Below are positions 22,648 through 35,673 of a stretch of 64,000 nucleotides of DNA, piece after piece (positions within the stretch are counted from its first letter, which is position 1; every line of letters begins with the position of its first letter). A program made the translations under genes and the position numbers. Location: contig SPDT01000007.1 in assembly GCA_008477525.1 (NCBI GenBank), positions 2,356,001-2,420,000 on the forward strand, read 5' to 3'. The notes below the pieces were generated by a model. That model saw only the letters and a list, made by a program, of their open reading frames with translations. It ran no database searches and was not told where the DNA came from. Source of the stretch: Hypomyces perniciosus. Taxonomy: Eukaryota; Ascomycota; Sordariomycetes; Hypocreales; Hypocreaceae.

Positions 22648-24382
22648 GCACAACTGTTCTCGTGTTGGGAAAGGTGATATTGGAATCTGTGAGATTGGAA
22701 CCGAGTTATCCCGTCAGCTGATGGTGATTCCGCGGGCCTGGCGCTTAAGGAAGTGACTGATGTGCTCAGAGAAGCACAGCAAAATATATCGGGAAGTGCG
22801 TTACGTTAACAAGCATCTACAGATATAGATAGGTTTCCGTCTGTCTGGCTAGGGTAGTTCTCTCTGTCACAATTCGGAACACCCATGAAGTGCTACTGGG
22901 TGGTCCTCAAGCAACAGGGGAGGGAGCGGAACTTCTTTTGGCCCTAGCCTTCAAATGTACCAGTCCGAGACTCGGTATTTGGTGCATACCCCGAGACATT
23001 CTCGGCAAATGTCCTCATTTGTTGCTAGTAATCGTACCACGTATTGCTAATCGAACTGCAAAAATAACGTTTGGGACTTCCGCGTTACCCGTGATGATAC
23101 ATGCTTCGTACCGTATAAGCAAAATACAATTGCATTATATATTGCAAAATATGATGTAAACTCAACTACGGAGTACATTCATCCATTATCTTGGGATGGA
23201 GATATTATCAAATGTCTCAGTTTTATCCATTACATAACATTGTCAGGGGTCGTCCAGAGTCAGTCCAGACCGAAGGACGTCACGGGACCCGTCATGTGAC
23301 CAAGTTCAAGGCTTGTTCACATGCAGAGATCGATACAGTTCTCTGTCTCCTTCGCTCTCCTCAATAGTAACAACATAGCCCAAGAGTCTTTAACAATTAG
23401 GATTTTAGTTGTACTAATTATAATTGATCCCTTACCGCGGTCTCGACCGCAGTCCTGCAGTCAACATATCATTGTATGTATCTATGTTATTGTCTAGTTA
23501 CTGACTGTATTTGAGTTCTGGAAAGAGAGGCCAAGGAAGAATAGGGAGCATTAAAAACCAAACCAGGAACCCGCCTTATGATCTAGGACTTGATTACGAA
23601 GAATCCCACTGGAAATTTTCATCATTCACATGTCGGTAATAGCGGTATTGTCTTCAACGTCAACCCCTTGAGTTATTTTTGCCACCCTCCCATGACCTTG
23701 AAACTCCCTCCGATCTGCATTAATGGCGCACACTGAAGTCAAAAAAATCCTTCCTCGTCCACATGACACCGTAAAGTACCTCTATAAATGCACGGGGTAA
23801 AGAGTACATAGGAGAGATAACAAATCGTTTGTGGTAAAGCACCGTAGTAGGTATTGGTTCCTAGAAGACCCGAACTGACTTGACACAGCAGCCGCACCAA
23901 GTTCGTACTCCTGGAGCCACTTGTACCACCAAGCAAATAGTTCGACAAGACGATCAAGAGCTTCCTTCCAGCTCACGGTTAGGGTGATAATATTCGTGAA
24001 TTATTATGTAAATAGATAGATAGTTTAGAGCCAGCTAGGATAAAAAGTCACCTGCTTGGCGTTCTTGATTCTTGCATCGCTTGTCTACATCCGTCCAGCC
24101 TCCCCAGCACGTAGAACCTCTCGTACACTAGATCAAATCTTCCTTGCCATTCGTAAATAATAATCAGACTGAACAAAAAACACCAACTCATGCATTAGAG
24201 CCTATGATGGCAAAACAAGTTTCGTAGAGAGTGAGAGAGAGTGCGATATATACAAAAGACACATGCCGTGTATGTGCTCCGATTGCGAGTCGCCCTTGCA
24301 ACGGAGAAAATTCCATCTTCTTTCGGTTCCCCATCCCCGGCTCCTATGTGAGCCATTCCGAGCCATCCTAGCCCCTTTGCCT
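22648..24382. other. Intergenic, AT-richer, no gene seen
   Basis: No residual transposase catalytic domain could be recognised downstream of the HTH gene. A minus-strand frame near 23782-23976 looks weakly protein-like but lacks an ATG start, domain and splice context. The stretch 23,160-24,250 is AT-rich and otherwise featureless to the eye. Confidence 0.5.
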
Positions 24383-25795
24383 TTACCGGTAGTTCTGTGT
24401 CGGCATCTCGTAGACAGGTCCGCTCTGGTGGCTCATAACCGCATTGCCGTCGATTTCGGACGCATTAGGGTCATGCCATTTGGCAGCCTTTCCGCTATCA
24501 CTGCCCAGTTCCACTGCTCCAGATGGAGGTGGTTCGTACGGACCTGGGCTGATCGGGTTTGGACTGACAGAGTGCGGGCTGGCAGGATTTGCCATAGTGG
24601 TTGCCGGGCTAGGGGTGTACGTTGAACTATAGCGCTCTGGCTTCGCGAATCCAGCACGGCCATCGCCCATTGCGGTGCCGCGATATCCCTCTGGGGCACC
24701 GGGCTTGGAAGAGACACGACCAGGTGCAAGGAATGCTGCCGCAGCCGCAGAATGGCTAGACATCAGCGCGCTACCGCGGCCGCCAGGTCCGCCAACCGGG
24801 ACCTCGGAAGCACCTACCAAGTCGTCATGGTCAGGTCCGGATCCTCCACCACGGCGCCTCATGAAGAGCCAAAGCAGTCCACCGATGACAGCCAAACCAC
24901 CGACAGCCGCACCAATTCCAATACCGGCCTTGGCACCAGTCGACAAACCTGTGCCCTGATCGCTATTGTTGTTGTTGCCGCCGTTGCCACCGCCGTTGCC
25001 ACCAGCAGCGTTAGTGTTTGCGGGATTGCCGGGCTGAGTTTCGGTAATGGTCTGGACCTCTCCAACTGTCACAACCGTAGAAGTCACAACCAGCGTGCTG
25101 GTGGACGTTACAGTTGTTCTGGCATCCGCTTGCTCGGTCTCAGTGACAACGTTGGTGATAACGGTTTGAGCAGTTTGAGAGTAGAGGATGGTCTTGACAA
25201 CGCTGTTGGTAATAGTAGTGCCACCTCCGCCGCCAACAGTGACTGTTACTGTCACCACCTGCGTGATAGTGGCCCGCTTCTGGAGTTCGCGCAGTCGTAA
25301 ATCATACTCCTCCGCGTTCGCAACGGGAACAAAAGTCGGGACGGCATCGGCCTTGGCGGGAGCGGTACGGGGAGGGAGCTGGGCGCCAATGATACGCTTC
25401 TGGTGTTGGTTAACCAGCACGGTAGACGTCACATAGACAATCTTGGTAGCCGTGGCCTGGTCCCGGCTGGTGACGGTGGTGGTAGTAAATGCCGTTGATG
25501 TCACAACGATAGTGGTGGTGATGGTAGTGGTCAGGGTTGTCAGCGAGGTAACGGTGCTACCACCGCCAGCACTGGTGGTCACCGTGTCGGTCCTGGTGAC
25601 AGTTGTGTCGCCACCGTTATGCGGAGGCGGAGTGGTGGATGGCGGAGTTGGAGTTGGAGTTGGAGTTGGAGTTGGAGTTGGAGTTGGAGTTCGAGTTGGT
25701 GTTCCTCCTCCTCCTCCTCCTCCTGCTGTGCTGTCATCTTGTGCTTGGGCCGCACCCAGCAGCGCGCCGAGGACGAACGCCCATGGCAATCGCAT
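24383..25795 (-). CDS. Thr/Ser-rich single-pass cell-surface sensor-like protein (Mid2/Wsc-like layout)
   Basis: About 470 residues from the ATG at 25795, which starts a clear signal peptide (MRLPWAFVLGALLGAAQAQ). The frame is open from 25888, but the 31 extra residues would bury that signal, so I prefer the inner start. The ectodomain holds poly-Gly, a Thr-Pro repeat, then many Thr/Val/Ser blocks (TTTITTTIVVTST), suited to heavy O-mannosylation. A stretch rich in Asn and Gly follows. One membrane span (GIGIGAAVGGLAVIGGLLWLF) is followed by the stop-transfer MRRRGGG and a Pro/Ser-rich cytoplasmic tail of about 140 residues. The layout matches fungal wall-stress sensors, but no WSC cysteine domain is present, so a wall-sensing role is inferred. 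It ends at QNYR. Confidence 0.78.
   Translation of the reverse strand: MRLPWAFVLGALLGAAQAQDDSTAGGGGGGGTPTRTPTPTPTPTPTPTPTPPSTTPPPHNGGDTTVTRTDTVTTSAGGGSTVTSLTTLTTTITTTIVVTSTAFTTTTVTSRDQATATKIVYVTSTVLVNQHQKRIIGAQLPPRTAPAKADAVPTFVPVANAEEYDLRLRELQKRATITQVVTVTVTVGGGGGTTITNSVVKTILYSQTAQTVITNVVTETEQADARTTVTSTSTLVVTSTVVTVGEVQTITETQPGNPANTNAAGGNGGGNGGNNNNSDQGTGLSTGAKAGIGIGAAVGGLAVIGGLLWLFMRRRGGGSGPDHDDLVGASEVPVGGPGGRGSALMSSHSAAAAAFLAPGRVSSKPGAPEGYRGTAMGDGRAGFAKPERYSSTYTPSPATTMANPASPHSVSPNPISPGPYEPPPSGAVELGSDSGKAAKWHDPNASEIDGNAVMSHQSGPVYEMPTQNYR
25644..25722. repeat. Hexanucleotide (GAGTTG) array and CCT run coding Thr-Pro and Gly tracts
   Basis: About nine GAGTTG units encode a Thr-Pro repeat on the minus strand. 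They are followed by a CCT run that encodes poly-Gly. All units are multiples of three, so copy-number change alters stalk length without breaking the frame. Confidence 0.9.
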
Positions 25796-27914
25796 ATCGG
25801 ATGAGGTGGAAAGGAATGTGCTCGTAGCTGTCGATCGGAGAGAGAGGGAGAGACAAGAAAAAAAAAAAGCGAGCGGTACTCCGTACAAGGAATAACAAAA
25901 AATGAAGGATCCCGAGGGTTGTGCGAGACGAGGACGATAATAAGCGAATGGAAAGGGGTCAGTTGACAGTTTTGAATGGATGATGAAATGTCGAAAAGAC
26001 GAGGAGGGCGCGAGAAAACGGCCTCTGCCGGGGGGGAGAGAGGGGATTGGCTGGACGCTGGAGATGTTCGCCTGTACGAAGTACTACTACTACTACTACC
26101 CACTACCTACGAGTACGAGTACTAATAACGCTGTAGGCTGGAACCAAGCCAAGTGTTAGCACAGCCTTTATAGCCTTTAGCACCTACGGAGTAATACATA
26201 CAGTCCTAAGACATTCATTCCCTTCCCTGGCAAAGGCCCGGTTTTCGGTCTGTTGTCCTTCGTACTACTCCGTACTACTCCGTAATACTATTCTCACTGA
26301 CGGAAAAATTTGCGATCAAAGGACGGGAAAATGCGCTGAGTCAGCCGCCTCTCGTGTTCAAACTCGAGGGTCCCTCAACCTGCCCACCTTTCTGCAAAGC
26401 ACCTTGGCACCGTCCAGTCAAGCAACGTCAGTCCTGCCCAACCATTTGGAGGCCCCAACGATCCACTGCCAAGAGCTATCTATAGAAAGCGTCAATGCAA
26501 CTGCATCAACTTGCATACATAAACCCGTGAGCTTCTCCCGGTCCCCGCGTAGTACGAAGTACAGAATACTCGTAGGCCATTTGTGGTTTAGCCGTTGAGG
26601 TGGCAATGCAGGGATCCCCGTGCAATACGAGAGAAAAGGAAGGAAGAAAAAGAAAAGAAAAAGATAAGGATTTAGTTATGTGTCAGCCACTCGTTCGAAT
26701 TCAAATGTCACAAGACCTTTCTTTCTTTCTTTCTTTCTTTCTTTCGTTTTTCCCTTCTCTCACTCAGTATCTGTCAGGAAGAATTACAGCATTATATATA
26801 CGAGTAGTAGCAGGTTGCTTCGCCTTGTTCTTCCTCATCACGTTACTATCTTGCTTGTCTCTTCCGCGATGGGGATGAAACCATTAGCAAGCAACACGTA
26901 ATTTCTTAGACTCACCGCAGACACGCCATCATTCCTTAGCTTGGAGGCCCTTCAACTGAACCGAAGCCACACCTGCCTGAGTCAGCATCACAATCAACCT
27001 CGGCCCTCAGCCCTGTGCTTATTTGGCCTTGGTCGTTGCCGGGCAGCCACTAATAAACCATCATGAGGCAGTGGGCGGCTGATGGGAGCTGAGCATGTGC
27101 TGATAGTCCTACAAGCACTGATTTGGCTGGCCGTCATTCGCGGAATGCGTGAGACAGCTGCGGCTGTGTTCCGTTCCATTGTGGACAGTAGCAGTAATGG
27201 TATTTGTATTGGAATGAGGAAGAACTATTAACTGGCGGTATATCACGATAGATATCACTTGGGTTGAGAAGCATAAAGTCATATGGCGCGGTGGCGCAAC
27301 GGGAGGCCCCAATGCCGAACGTTTCCAGTTACTCGAGCACTCCATACTAGCTAGATACTCGTAGCTCCAAACTTTCTCCTTTCACCAAGGAATGAATTAT
27401 CAATAAACTCGCGGATTTCCCAATTGGCTTTTACTACTTCAGAAACGGCGAAACTACCGCTGGTCAGCTTTTAGTGTAACTTTAATTGGGATGAACCTGC
27501 TATATCCCCTTAAATAAACGAGACCAAGGTACGAAGTACCTACGGAGTACTTGATTGAGCAGTAGGATTTCTCTTTTTTCTACGAAATATCAAGGCCAGT
27601 TATCCATTCAAATCTTTTCTCATTATTTCAATATTCTTCTTAGTATATACAGCACAGCTAAAGACCCACCGTATGTTGCCTCATTTGTTCCGCTTCAATC
27701 ATCTGTTTCCTAGAAGATAGGTATATTTTTCTGCGTCCGGCGCACACTGTGTACGTATAAACAAAAGAATAAAAAAGGAAAAAAAAAAAGGTATCAAAAC
27801 AGCAAAGACAAAACATCAGGTATCCAGCAGGAGCAGCGTGGCCCACTATGCCATGAATGCAAATAGTCTACAAAGTGCGCATGGCTAAATATATCAACAT
27901 AACCACGGCGAGAC
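25796..27914. other. Intergenic, promoter side plus unassigned DNA
   Basis: The first few hundred bases are the probable leader and promoter of the sensor-like gene. The rest up to the NoxB 3' end has many motif copies (25877, 26077, 26266, 26552, 27529) and a CTTT microsatellite, but no supported gene. Confidence 0.5.
26717..26745. repeat. CTTT tetranucleotide microsatellite
   Basis: Seven consecutive CTTT units within a longer pyrimidine-rich stretch between genes. Confidence 0.9.
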
Positions 27915-29735
27915 TTAAAAATTCTCTTTGCCCCAAACAAAGGAGAACCTACAAAGACACGTCAGTCCATACTCAAGGAGATTGTTCAGTAGAGAAAAAA
28001 ACGTACCCAGGCTCGGTGTACTTATTGCAGTACATATGCAGCGAACTGCCCAGGCCCTTGGGGCCACAGAAGAAGACACCAGCCTCGCAAGGTGTGTGCA
28101 ACTTCCGAATGCCTCGGAAGATCATATCCCAGTTCGGTCGGCCAAAGTTGGTTGGACTCCTCAATCCCGTAATGGCGTCCTTGTCAGCGTTGACGTCGTT
28201 GATCATGATGTTGGTGGCATCGTCAGCCTTGATCTTGGCTGTCAAGTATGTGTGAATTTCGATACGGTTGTCCAAGTCTTGTGCCTCAACTGCCAGCAGC
28301 AGCGATCGGAACCACTCGAATGATCCAAAATCACGGCAAATCCAGAAGAAGTAGACCTTGCGCAATCGAGTCCTTTTCTGTGGGTAGTTCATTCGGTACC
28401 AGATTGACTTGAGAATGGACGCGAACGGCGTCACACCAATACCTGCGCCGACGAGAATGGAGACTTCGTACTTGAAGACGTCCTCAGAAGCGGAGCCGAA
28501 GGGGCCGTCGATGTAGATTCGGGGCAGAACACGCTTCAGCGCAGGATCAACGCCGTTCTCATCTTGGCCGACACCGACGACTTTGCTGGATCCGCCTTTC
28601 TTACCCCATTCACATCCCAAGAGAGTGGAAACTGCCACGGTGAAATCGCCGACGCATCGCATATGGATCGAGATATAGTCCTCCTCCGGGGCGCTTGTGA
28701 GCGTAAAGGGGTGATATTGCCAAAGAGACACCGCGGGGCAGCAGAAGAAGATGTATTGTCCAGCCCGGGTCTTGGTGTTCTCCTTCTTGATCTGGATCTC
28801 GCACACGTTGCTGGGGTGCTGGATGACCTTGGAAATGTATGTCTTGTGACGACCACGGACCTCTCTGGCAATGCGCTCCGCCAGGTACACGAATCCACCG
28901 TACATCCAATACTGCCAGAACACACCAATGGCCGAGGCACCAACGCTTGTGCAGAATGGTGCCACGTCAGGCTGGATCATGCAGAAAGCTCCGTGAATGG
29001 CCCAGAAGAAGAAGAAAATGATGAACATGTGGTGCGTGTACCAGAAACGCTCGTAGTTGGCTCGTCGAGGCTTCTCAATCGAAGTGACAACCATACCCAT
29101 AAGGGCGATCAGCATTACATATCCAGTCCAACCAGGGCCGGAGGCAAAGTTGGCCAGCAGCCAGCCATAAAAGCCAAGGTTGTTCTTGGCTGCCACCTGA
29201 GCAAAGTTGTTCCAGTGGGCAATGGTGTGCACCCAGGAGAAGAAGACGATAGACCAGGCCGTCGTAATGTGGAAGGTGATGTTCTTGTCGAATTGAATGA
29301 TGCCATTCAGGGGGGTCTGCCTGAGGAGCGAGATCAGGGTCCTGGACACCGGGAAGAGAATGATGCCGACATCAACGTGGAGGACCAGAGCTGATGATCT
29401 GGCAATGACGAATGTGAAGCCAAAGATGCTTCGGGAAGTGGCTAAGCTGTCCTTGAGGGCGTAGTGGACGCAGGCAAAGGCAAAGATGAGAGCATGGGCG
29501 AGCATAAAAACGAAGACGAACCTGCTCCCCTGTCAGCGAGAATCTAGTTTGCCTCTTCATCCCGAACATACACTCTTCGGTAACCTTCGTTGATCATCCA
29601 CCGATCGAACTTTTCTCTTGTTGATAGTTCTTGCTGCTTCTCCTGGGTCATTTCGCCCGAAAGCAACATCCGTGCCAGAGGGGTCCATCTCGACCTCTCC
29701 GTGGGCCGCTCATAGCCATCGTATTTGTAGTCCAT
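27915..29735 (-). CDS. noxB: NADPH oxidase NoxB (Nox2 class)
   Basis: Membrane enzyme that passes electrons from NADPH through FAD and two hemes to oxygen, making superoxide. 570 residues; exons 29735-29572, 29521-28007 and 27948-27915, introns 50 and 58 bp, phases consistent. A cytosolic N-terminus (MDYKYDGYERP) is followed by six predicted membrane spans with heme-ligand histidines (HTIAHW; THHMFIIFFFFWAIHG), the FAD motif HPFTLTSA, the NADPH motifs GPFGSASEDV and GAGIGVTPFASIL, a CGPK motif, and the C-terminus VWGKENF formed by the tiny last exon. No EF-hands are present, so it is not NoxC; the N-terminal extension favours NoxB over NoxA, judged from memory. In other fungi NoxB with the regulator NoxR drives infection-peg formation and spore germination. 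Confidence 0.95.
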
Positions 29736-31425
29736 TGTGAGTGATGCCGTAGACGATCGTCGATATCAGATACTTCCTCCCATACCAATGTTAAACACAC
29801 ACACGAACAACCCCCTCTTAAGTCTTTCCTTTGCCTTCCCGAGGCAGATGATTCTCCACTCAACAACAATATCCAAAGCTGCTCCTGGTGAGTGATGAAA
29901 AGTGGAGTTCAGAGCCTGCTGAACCAGCAGACAAAGTGATGATAAAGACAGTACCCAGCGCAAGCACACGAACTGAGTGAATGGAAGTGGATGTGTGGCT
30001 GGTCGGGAATATCTACTCCGTAGGTAGCGAGGCAATTGTTAGCGCTCGTATGAAGTATAAGACGACGACAATGATGGACAACATACATATATTAATTTGG
30101 GAGCGACCAACAACACAGCCTGCTTGCACTCGACGCACGAAAAAAAAAATTAAAAACAAACCATCGAGAAGAAGAGCAAATATTGAAGAGAGAGGGGGGA
30201 AATGTCCGAGAGGAGCAAGACGGGAAAGGCATTCGGAGGAGGAGAGGCGGGTTGGCTGCAGAAGGCCGCCTAGGCACCTCACACAAGGGACAAGGAACGG
30301 AACCACCTGAATCGTTGCTTTCTGTGGTATCGCTAGTGGACGGTTTTTAGCGCCGTGTCCACGGTGTCGCAGCTACAGGGCTCCCAAGCGCTGGTTCTAT
30401 GCGTCTGGTTGGTCACTTCTACCTCGAGCACCGGCCTCGATGGAGCGACGACAGCCAATCGCCGGCAAGACTGAGGCTCGGCCTGCTGCCAAGGGCGCCT
30501 CTGCGTGATGGTGCGTCCGAGTTTGGAACTGAGACGCCAACTGGGACGCCATCCTGGGTGCTTTGGTAATAGTAGACCCTCTGGAGTTTGTGGTGATGCT
30601 ATTCAATTACAAGACATAGTGATAGGGAATAGTGTTACTAGTATCAACCGATTTGCATGCTCTTGAAATTCTTGCGTAGAAACAGACCAGCCAGCCTCTA
30701 CCAAGTAGTACGGATACGGAGTACGTACAGCAAGAATAAAGAGCCTCACATCGCTCAACCCTTTCCTAGGCTAAGCATATGTTCATGGTTTCAGTTCACA
30801 GATAATCATTCGATTTCTTCCTCCCACACGCACCATCTGTTTCTTCCTCAGTTCAATTCTCCGTCACTTATCTCCGACTCGCTGCAGGTACGCGGAGTCC
30901 GTTGCCATTTTCAGGGGGCTTGTCGCCGTCCTGATGTTGTGGCGGCTTTACGTTCGATGCCCTCTGACATGAAACACGGTGCGACAGATAGTGTGACGGC
31001 TCATCCCCTACTACTTCTTCATAGTCCTTCTCTCAGCCTCGTAGCATCTTTTCTTACTTTCTCGCACAGATGGGAGATCTCAAATCAAATACTAGTACTA
31101 CTTGTATGTTCCCTCGCGCCTATGGAATTAGTACTTCGTACTGGTACGTCAATTTACGAGACATTGAAAGTCAACCGTACTTAGGTAGGTATCGTAAAGA
31201 GTCGAGCTGCTCACCCGGGAAAGAATCAATGTCGTAGCATCACCCATAATCCGCCATTATTATGGCTTACTATCCTGTTTCAACTAGGCGGATGAAGCTG
31301 GATGCAGGGCCTCGAGCTCCGAACCCACGTTTCTTCATGCATGCATCCTGGTGCCTCTACATGGCTCGATCATGCATGTATGTTTCCATCCTTAAGCAGA
31401 CACTTGCACGATACTTTACATGGTC

Positions 31426-31444
31426 CACACACACACACACACAC
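31426..31444. repeat. CA dinucleotide microsatellite
   Basis: Nine or more CA units in intergenic DNA between NoxB and UBC4. Confidence 0.9.
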
Positions 31445-31696
31445 TACGAGCATGCATCATCAATAGTCATCATCATAGGCCAAGCACTCTCAGAAAAATG
31501 CATAAAGAAAATGATGCCCGTTTCTGGATGCCAAAAACACGTCGTTGATGCAAACCCAAAGCCAAGTCCAGCCGCAAGAAGTCCCTTGAATAGCGGTTAT
31601 GTAAGTCTAATCTGTCTCCCAGTCCATCAGTCATGGTCCTCGCCTCGAACCTCATGGATGCTGGCTATTCAGGAGGATAACTGATTGATGATGGAT

Positions 31697-31727
31697 GGCG
31701 ACCGAGGCGACCGAGGCGACCGAGGCG
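31697..31727. repeat. 9-bp tandem repeat (GGCGACCGA), three copies
   Basis: Three perfect head-to-tail copies plus a partial fourth, about 130 bases beyond the UBC4 stop codon. Confidence 0.85.
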
Positions 31728-31857
31728 CCACCACCGCCTAAGAGCATCCTTCAACCATCCGTGAAGCAAGGGCTCGCCTAACATGCCGTGCCACCGTTGC
31801 GCAAGAGAGGACGTAAAACACCAAGCGCCTTCAAAACCCCAAAGACCCCAAGGTTGC

Positions 31858-32803
<946 letters not shown>

Positions 32804-34076
32804 TGTGAGGGATGTGTAGGTGGTGTCTGGAGAGGTGTGGTTGGAAAGATGATTCGCGGTCTGGGAGGTTGGCGTTAGTGGTCGAGCGGCCGGACGGATC
32901 GGGCCAGCGAAACAGGAATGACGCACTTGCAACGAAAGAAAAATTCAGGAGTCCCAAGACAGGGGGTTTGCAGACGACGCCAGAGAGCAGCCGTCAACAA
33001 ATCTCTGTGCACTTGGGAGGGAGGGTTTGGAGGATTATATCTGCGTTGAGGCGGCAGATTCACTTTTTTGCAGATCAAGGTTTTGTTCGTCGGGAGGTGG
33101 AGGGGTTGAAAGGGAAGAGGGAAGGAAAGTCACAGTGGGAGAGAGGATTCGATAGCGTACTAAGCCAAAGAGCGGGCGGGCGACAGAGCAGTGGCGGCGA
33201 GCCACAGCAGGGCAGCCGGAAAAACCTGACTGAACTTTTTTTTTCAGGCGGCGAGCGCGAGCCTGACTTTGGGCCACGAAGGTGGCTTAGTACGTATGTA
33301 CTCCTGAAGCAGACACCGCCACTGGGTCGTCTTAGGCCGCTACTCGCGCACTAACAGCTGTTCGCCTGCTGTATACGTGGGCTGTGATAGGGACTCGTGA
33401 ACCGTGCATCACCGCTCCAAGGTGTCATGTTGCCATGCCTTTCGCTCACCTTCGATGGCGAGATGCAGAGTGGCCACTCAACGCCAGCCAGCCAGGGCAG
33501 GTTGGACGTGCGCTTCTGCAAGATGCGCGTACACCGAGAATACATACATATATTTCTCTTGGATTTTCTTTTGCTTGTTTTGTACATATAAATTCTTGGC
33601 AGGGAGGTCCAACAGATGGTGTTTTGTGAATATCAAGGTACTAGGTAGTACTCTGTACTCCGTATCGTTGTACTACTCTGCTCTGTTCCGTATCGGTTTC
33701 TACCCCACGGTGGGGTTCATCGCGACATCGGAGAAACTCGCTGCATGTTTGGTATCTGTGACTCAAGTTTGCTCAACGAAGCCATCTATAAGATTTCCTG
33801 AATTAATTATTCTCTCGGTGGTTGTTTCTGATAATTTCCTACTTCTCCATTCCAAGCCAATTCTACAAAGTAACAAACGCTGAAAAAGACGTCAACTCCG
33901 TCTCCCCCCTCCCCCCTCCTTCAACCACCCAAAGCCAATTGGGGAAAATAACTCTTCTCGCCTAGTACGATTGTCCTCTCCTCTTCGCATCCTATCAATT
34001 GAACAAGTTTCACTACCCTGGATACTGACGCCGGGAATCTGCAGCATACATCAGCACCCACTTTCGAAGCTTCACC
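32804..34076. promoter_or_regulatory. Divergent UBC4 / LYS1 intergenic region
   Basis: This is the head-to-head spacer, likely to carry both promoters. Near LYS1 it has a strongly pyrimidine-rich tract (about 33897-33925), a common feature upstream of highly expressed fungal genes. I could not identify a Gcn4/CPC1-type TGACTC-like site with certainty. The open frames here look like chance. Confidence 0.4.
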
Positions 34077-35307
34077 ATGTCTGAATACCCTGCCATTCTC
34101 CTCCGAGCGGAGCAGAAGCCCCTCGAGCACCGATCTTTCTCCCCTGCTGTCATCGGCGCCCTCATCGAGGCGGGCTATCCCATCTCTGTTGAGCGCTCTC
34201 CCACGGATCCCAACTTCAAGAGAATCTTCGAGGACTCAGAGTACGAAGCCGTTGGCGCCACGCTTGTCCCAACCGGCGTTTGGCCCAATGCCGCACCAGG
34301 CACTTTGATTCTCGGCCTCAAGGAAATTCCAGAGGAGGACTTTGCGCTCAAGAACAGCCATATCACCTTTGCGCATTGTTTTAAGAACCAAAATGGATAC
34401 GAGAAGGTCCTCAGTCGATTCCCCAGAGGCGGTTCTGTCCTGTATGACCTCGAATTTTTAGTGGATGAGCAAAACAGGAGAGTGAGCGCTTTCGGGTACC
34501 ATGCTGGGTTCACCGGCGCAGCCCTTGGTCTCAAGACATGGGCGTGGCAACTGGAGCACCCTGGCGAGAAGCTCCCATCCGTGGAGAAGTTTACCGAGGG
34601 CAGAGGCTACTACCTGAACGAGGACGAACTGTGCGAGCAGATCCGAAAGGACCTTGAGGCTGGGGAGAAGAAGCTGGGTCGCAAGCCCACTGCCCTGGTT
34701 TTGGGTGCGCTCGGCCGATGTGGACGAGGCGCCTGTGATCTTTTCGTCAAGGCCGGTATTCCAGAGGAGAACATTACCCGGTGGGATTTGGCCGAGACCA
34801 AGGACCGCAATGGCCCTTATGAGGAGATTGCCCAGCACGACATCTTCCTCAATGCCGTAAGTGAAGCTAGAAATCCCAGAGGACAGAGCTGGCTGTGCTA
34901 ACGTGACTATCCAGATCTACCTCTCCAAGCCAATCCCCCCCTTCGTCAACAATGACCTCCTCTCCAAGGCTGGCCGGAATCTCAGCGTCGTTATCGATGT
35001 GTCTTGCGATACCACGAACCCCCACAACCCCATTCCCATCTACAGCATCAACACCACGTTTGACGACCCCACAGTCCCTGTCAATGTTGAGAACGACCAG
35101 AACTCCACCCCTCTCTCCGTCATCAGCATCGATCACCTGCCATCCATGCTTCCCCGAGAAGCCAGCGAGGCTTTCAGCGAGGGCCTTAAGGAGTCCTTGC
35201 TGACGCTCAAGGACCGAGACACCTCTCGGGTCTGGGTAGTTGCCGAGAGGCTGTTCAACGAGAAGGTTGCTCTTCTCCCGGAGGCTCTGCGAACCAGGGA
35301 AGCATAG
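34077..35307 (+). CDS. lys1: Saccharopine dehydrogenase (NAD+, L-lysine-forming), Lys1
   Basis: Last step of the fungal alpha-aminoadipate pathway: saccharopine + NAD+ + water gives lysine + 2-oxoglutarate + NADH. Exons 34077-34856 and 34915-35307; the 58-bp intron has a GTAAGT donor, GCTAAC branch and CAG acceptor. Product 390 residues, slightly longer than the yeast enzyme. The AlaDH/PNT-like N-terminal half carries the catalytic-region motif FAHCFKNQNGYE (His matching yeast His96) and FGYHAGFTGAALGL. The nucleotide-binding region is ALVLGALGRCGRGA. It ends in REA, so it lacks the PTS1 peroxisomal tripeptide known for yeast Lys1. It converges with the glutaryl-CoA dehydrogenase gene. Confidence 0.96.
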
Positions 35308-35673
35308 ATGACATTGACTACCCCTGATTTGGTTTCCTAGATGTTGAGGGTGGATAAAATTTTGGCGTTGCGTGATATAAAGACATGAAGCATGTGCATA
35401 GTAGATACATGCGAAAAAGATAAAACTTGCTTGCTTCTTGGGGCCTAATAGACACCCTATAGAAATCCCCTTCCGTTCTGGAAGGCTACAGGGTATACAA
35501 AAACATAGAAATGGTTCCTGTGACCCAGAAAACATCAACGTTACTACAAGTGTTCTGGCCTAGAGATGATTCATATTACAAAGGTCTACTTATTACCAAC
35601 CCGTATCTTCTAGATTGGAAGTGTGTAGACTCTACCACGCTGTGTAACCATTATATGTTTCCTTGTCATATGC
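35308..35673. other. Convergent 3' region between LYS1 and GCDH
   Basis: 366 bases shared by the two 3' ends, AT-rich, with no gene. Confidence 0.6.

Larger units (their letters stand above)
29736..31857. other. Intergenic: NoxB upstream region and Ubc4 3' side
   Basis: This contains the NoxB leader and promoter and the 3' flank of UBC4. Frames such as 30657-31184 show low-complexity Ser/His content without domains and are taken as chance. It has a CA microsatellite and a 9-bp tandem repeat, listed separately. Confidence 0.5.

Noticed and set aside
23782..23976. Short minus-strand frame with a Trp/Glu-rich, protein-like beginning
   Set aside because: Begins at GTG with no ATG, has no upstream exon that fits, and matches no family I know.
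30657..31184. 175-codon plus-strand frame between NOXB and UBC4
   Set aside because: No domain; contains motif copies found only between genes; composition follows pyrimidine-rich DNA.
33404..33883. 159-codon plus-strand frame upstream of LYS1
   Set aside because: Lies in the divergent promoter region with several overlapping frames; no recognisable protein features.
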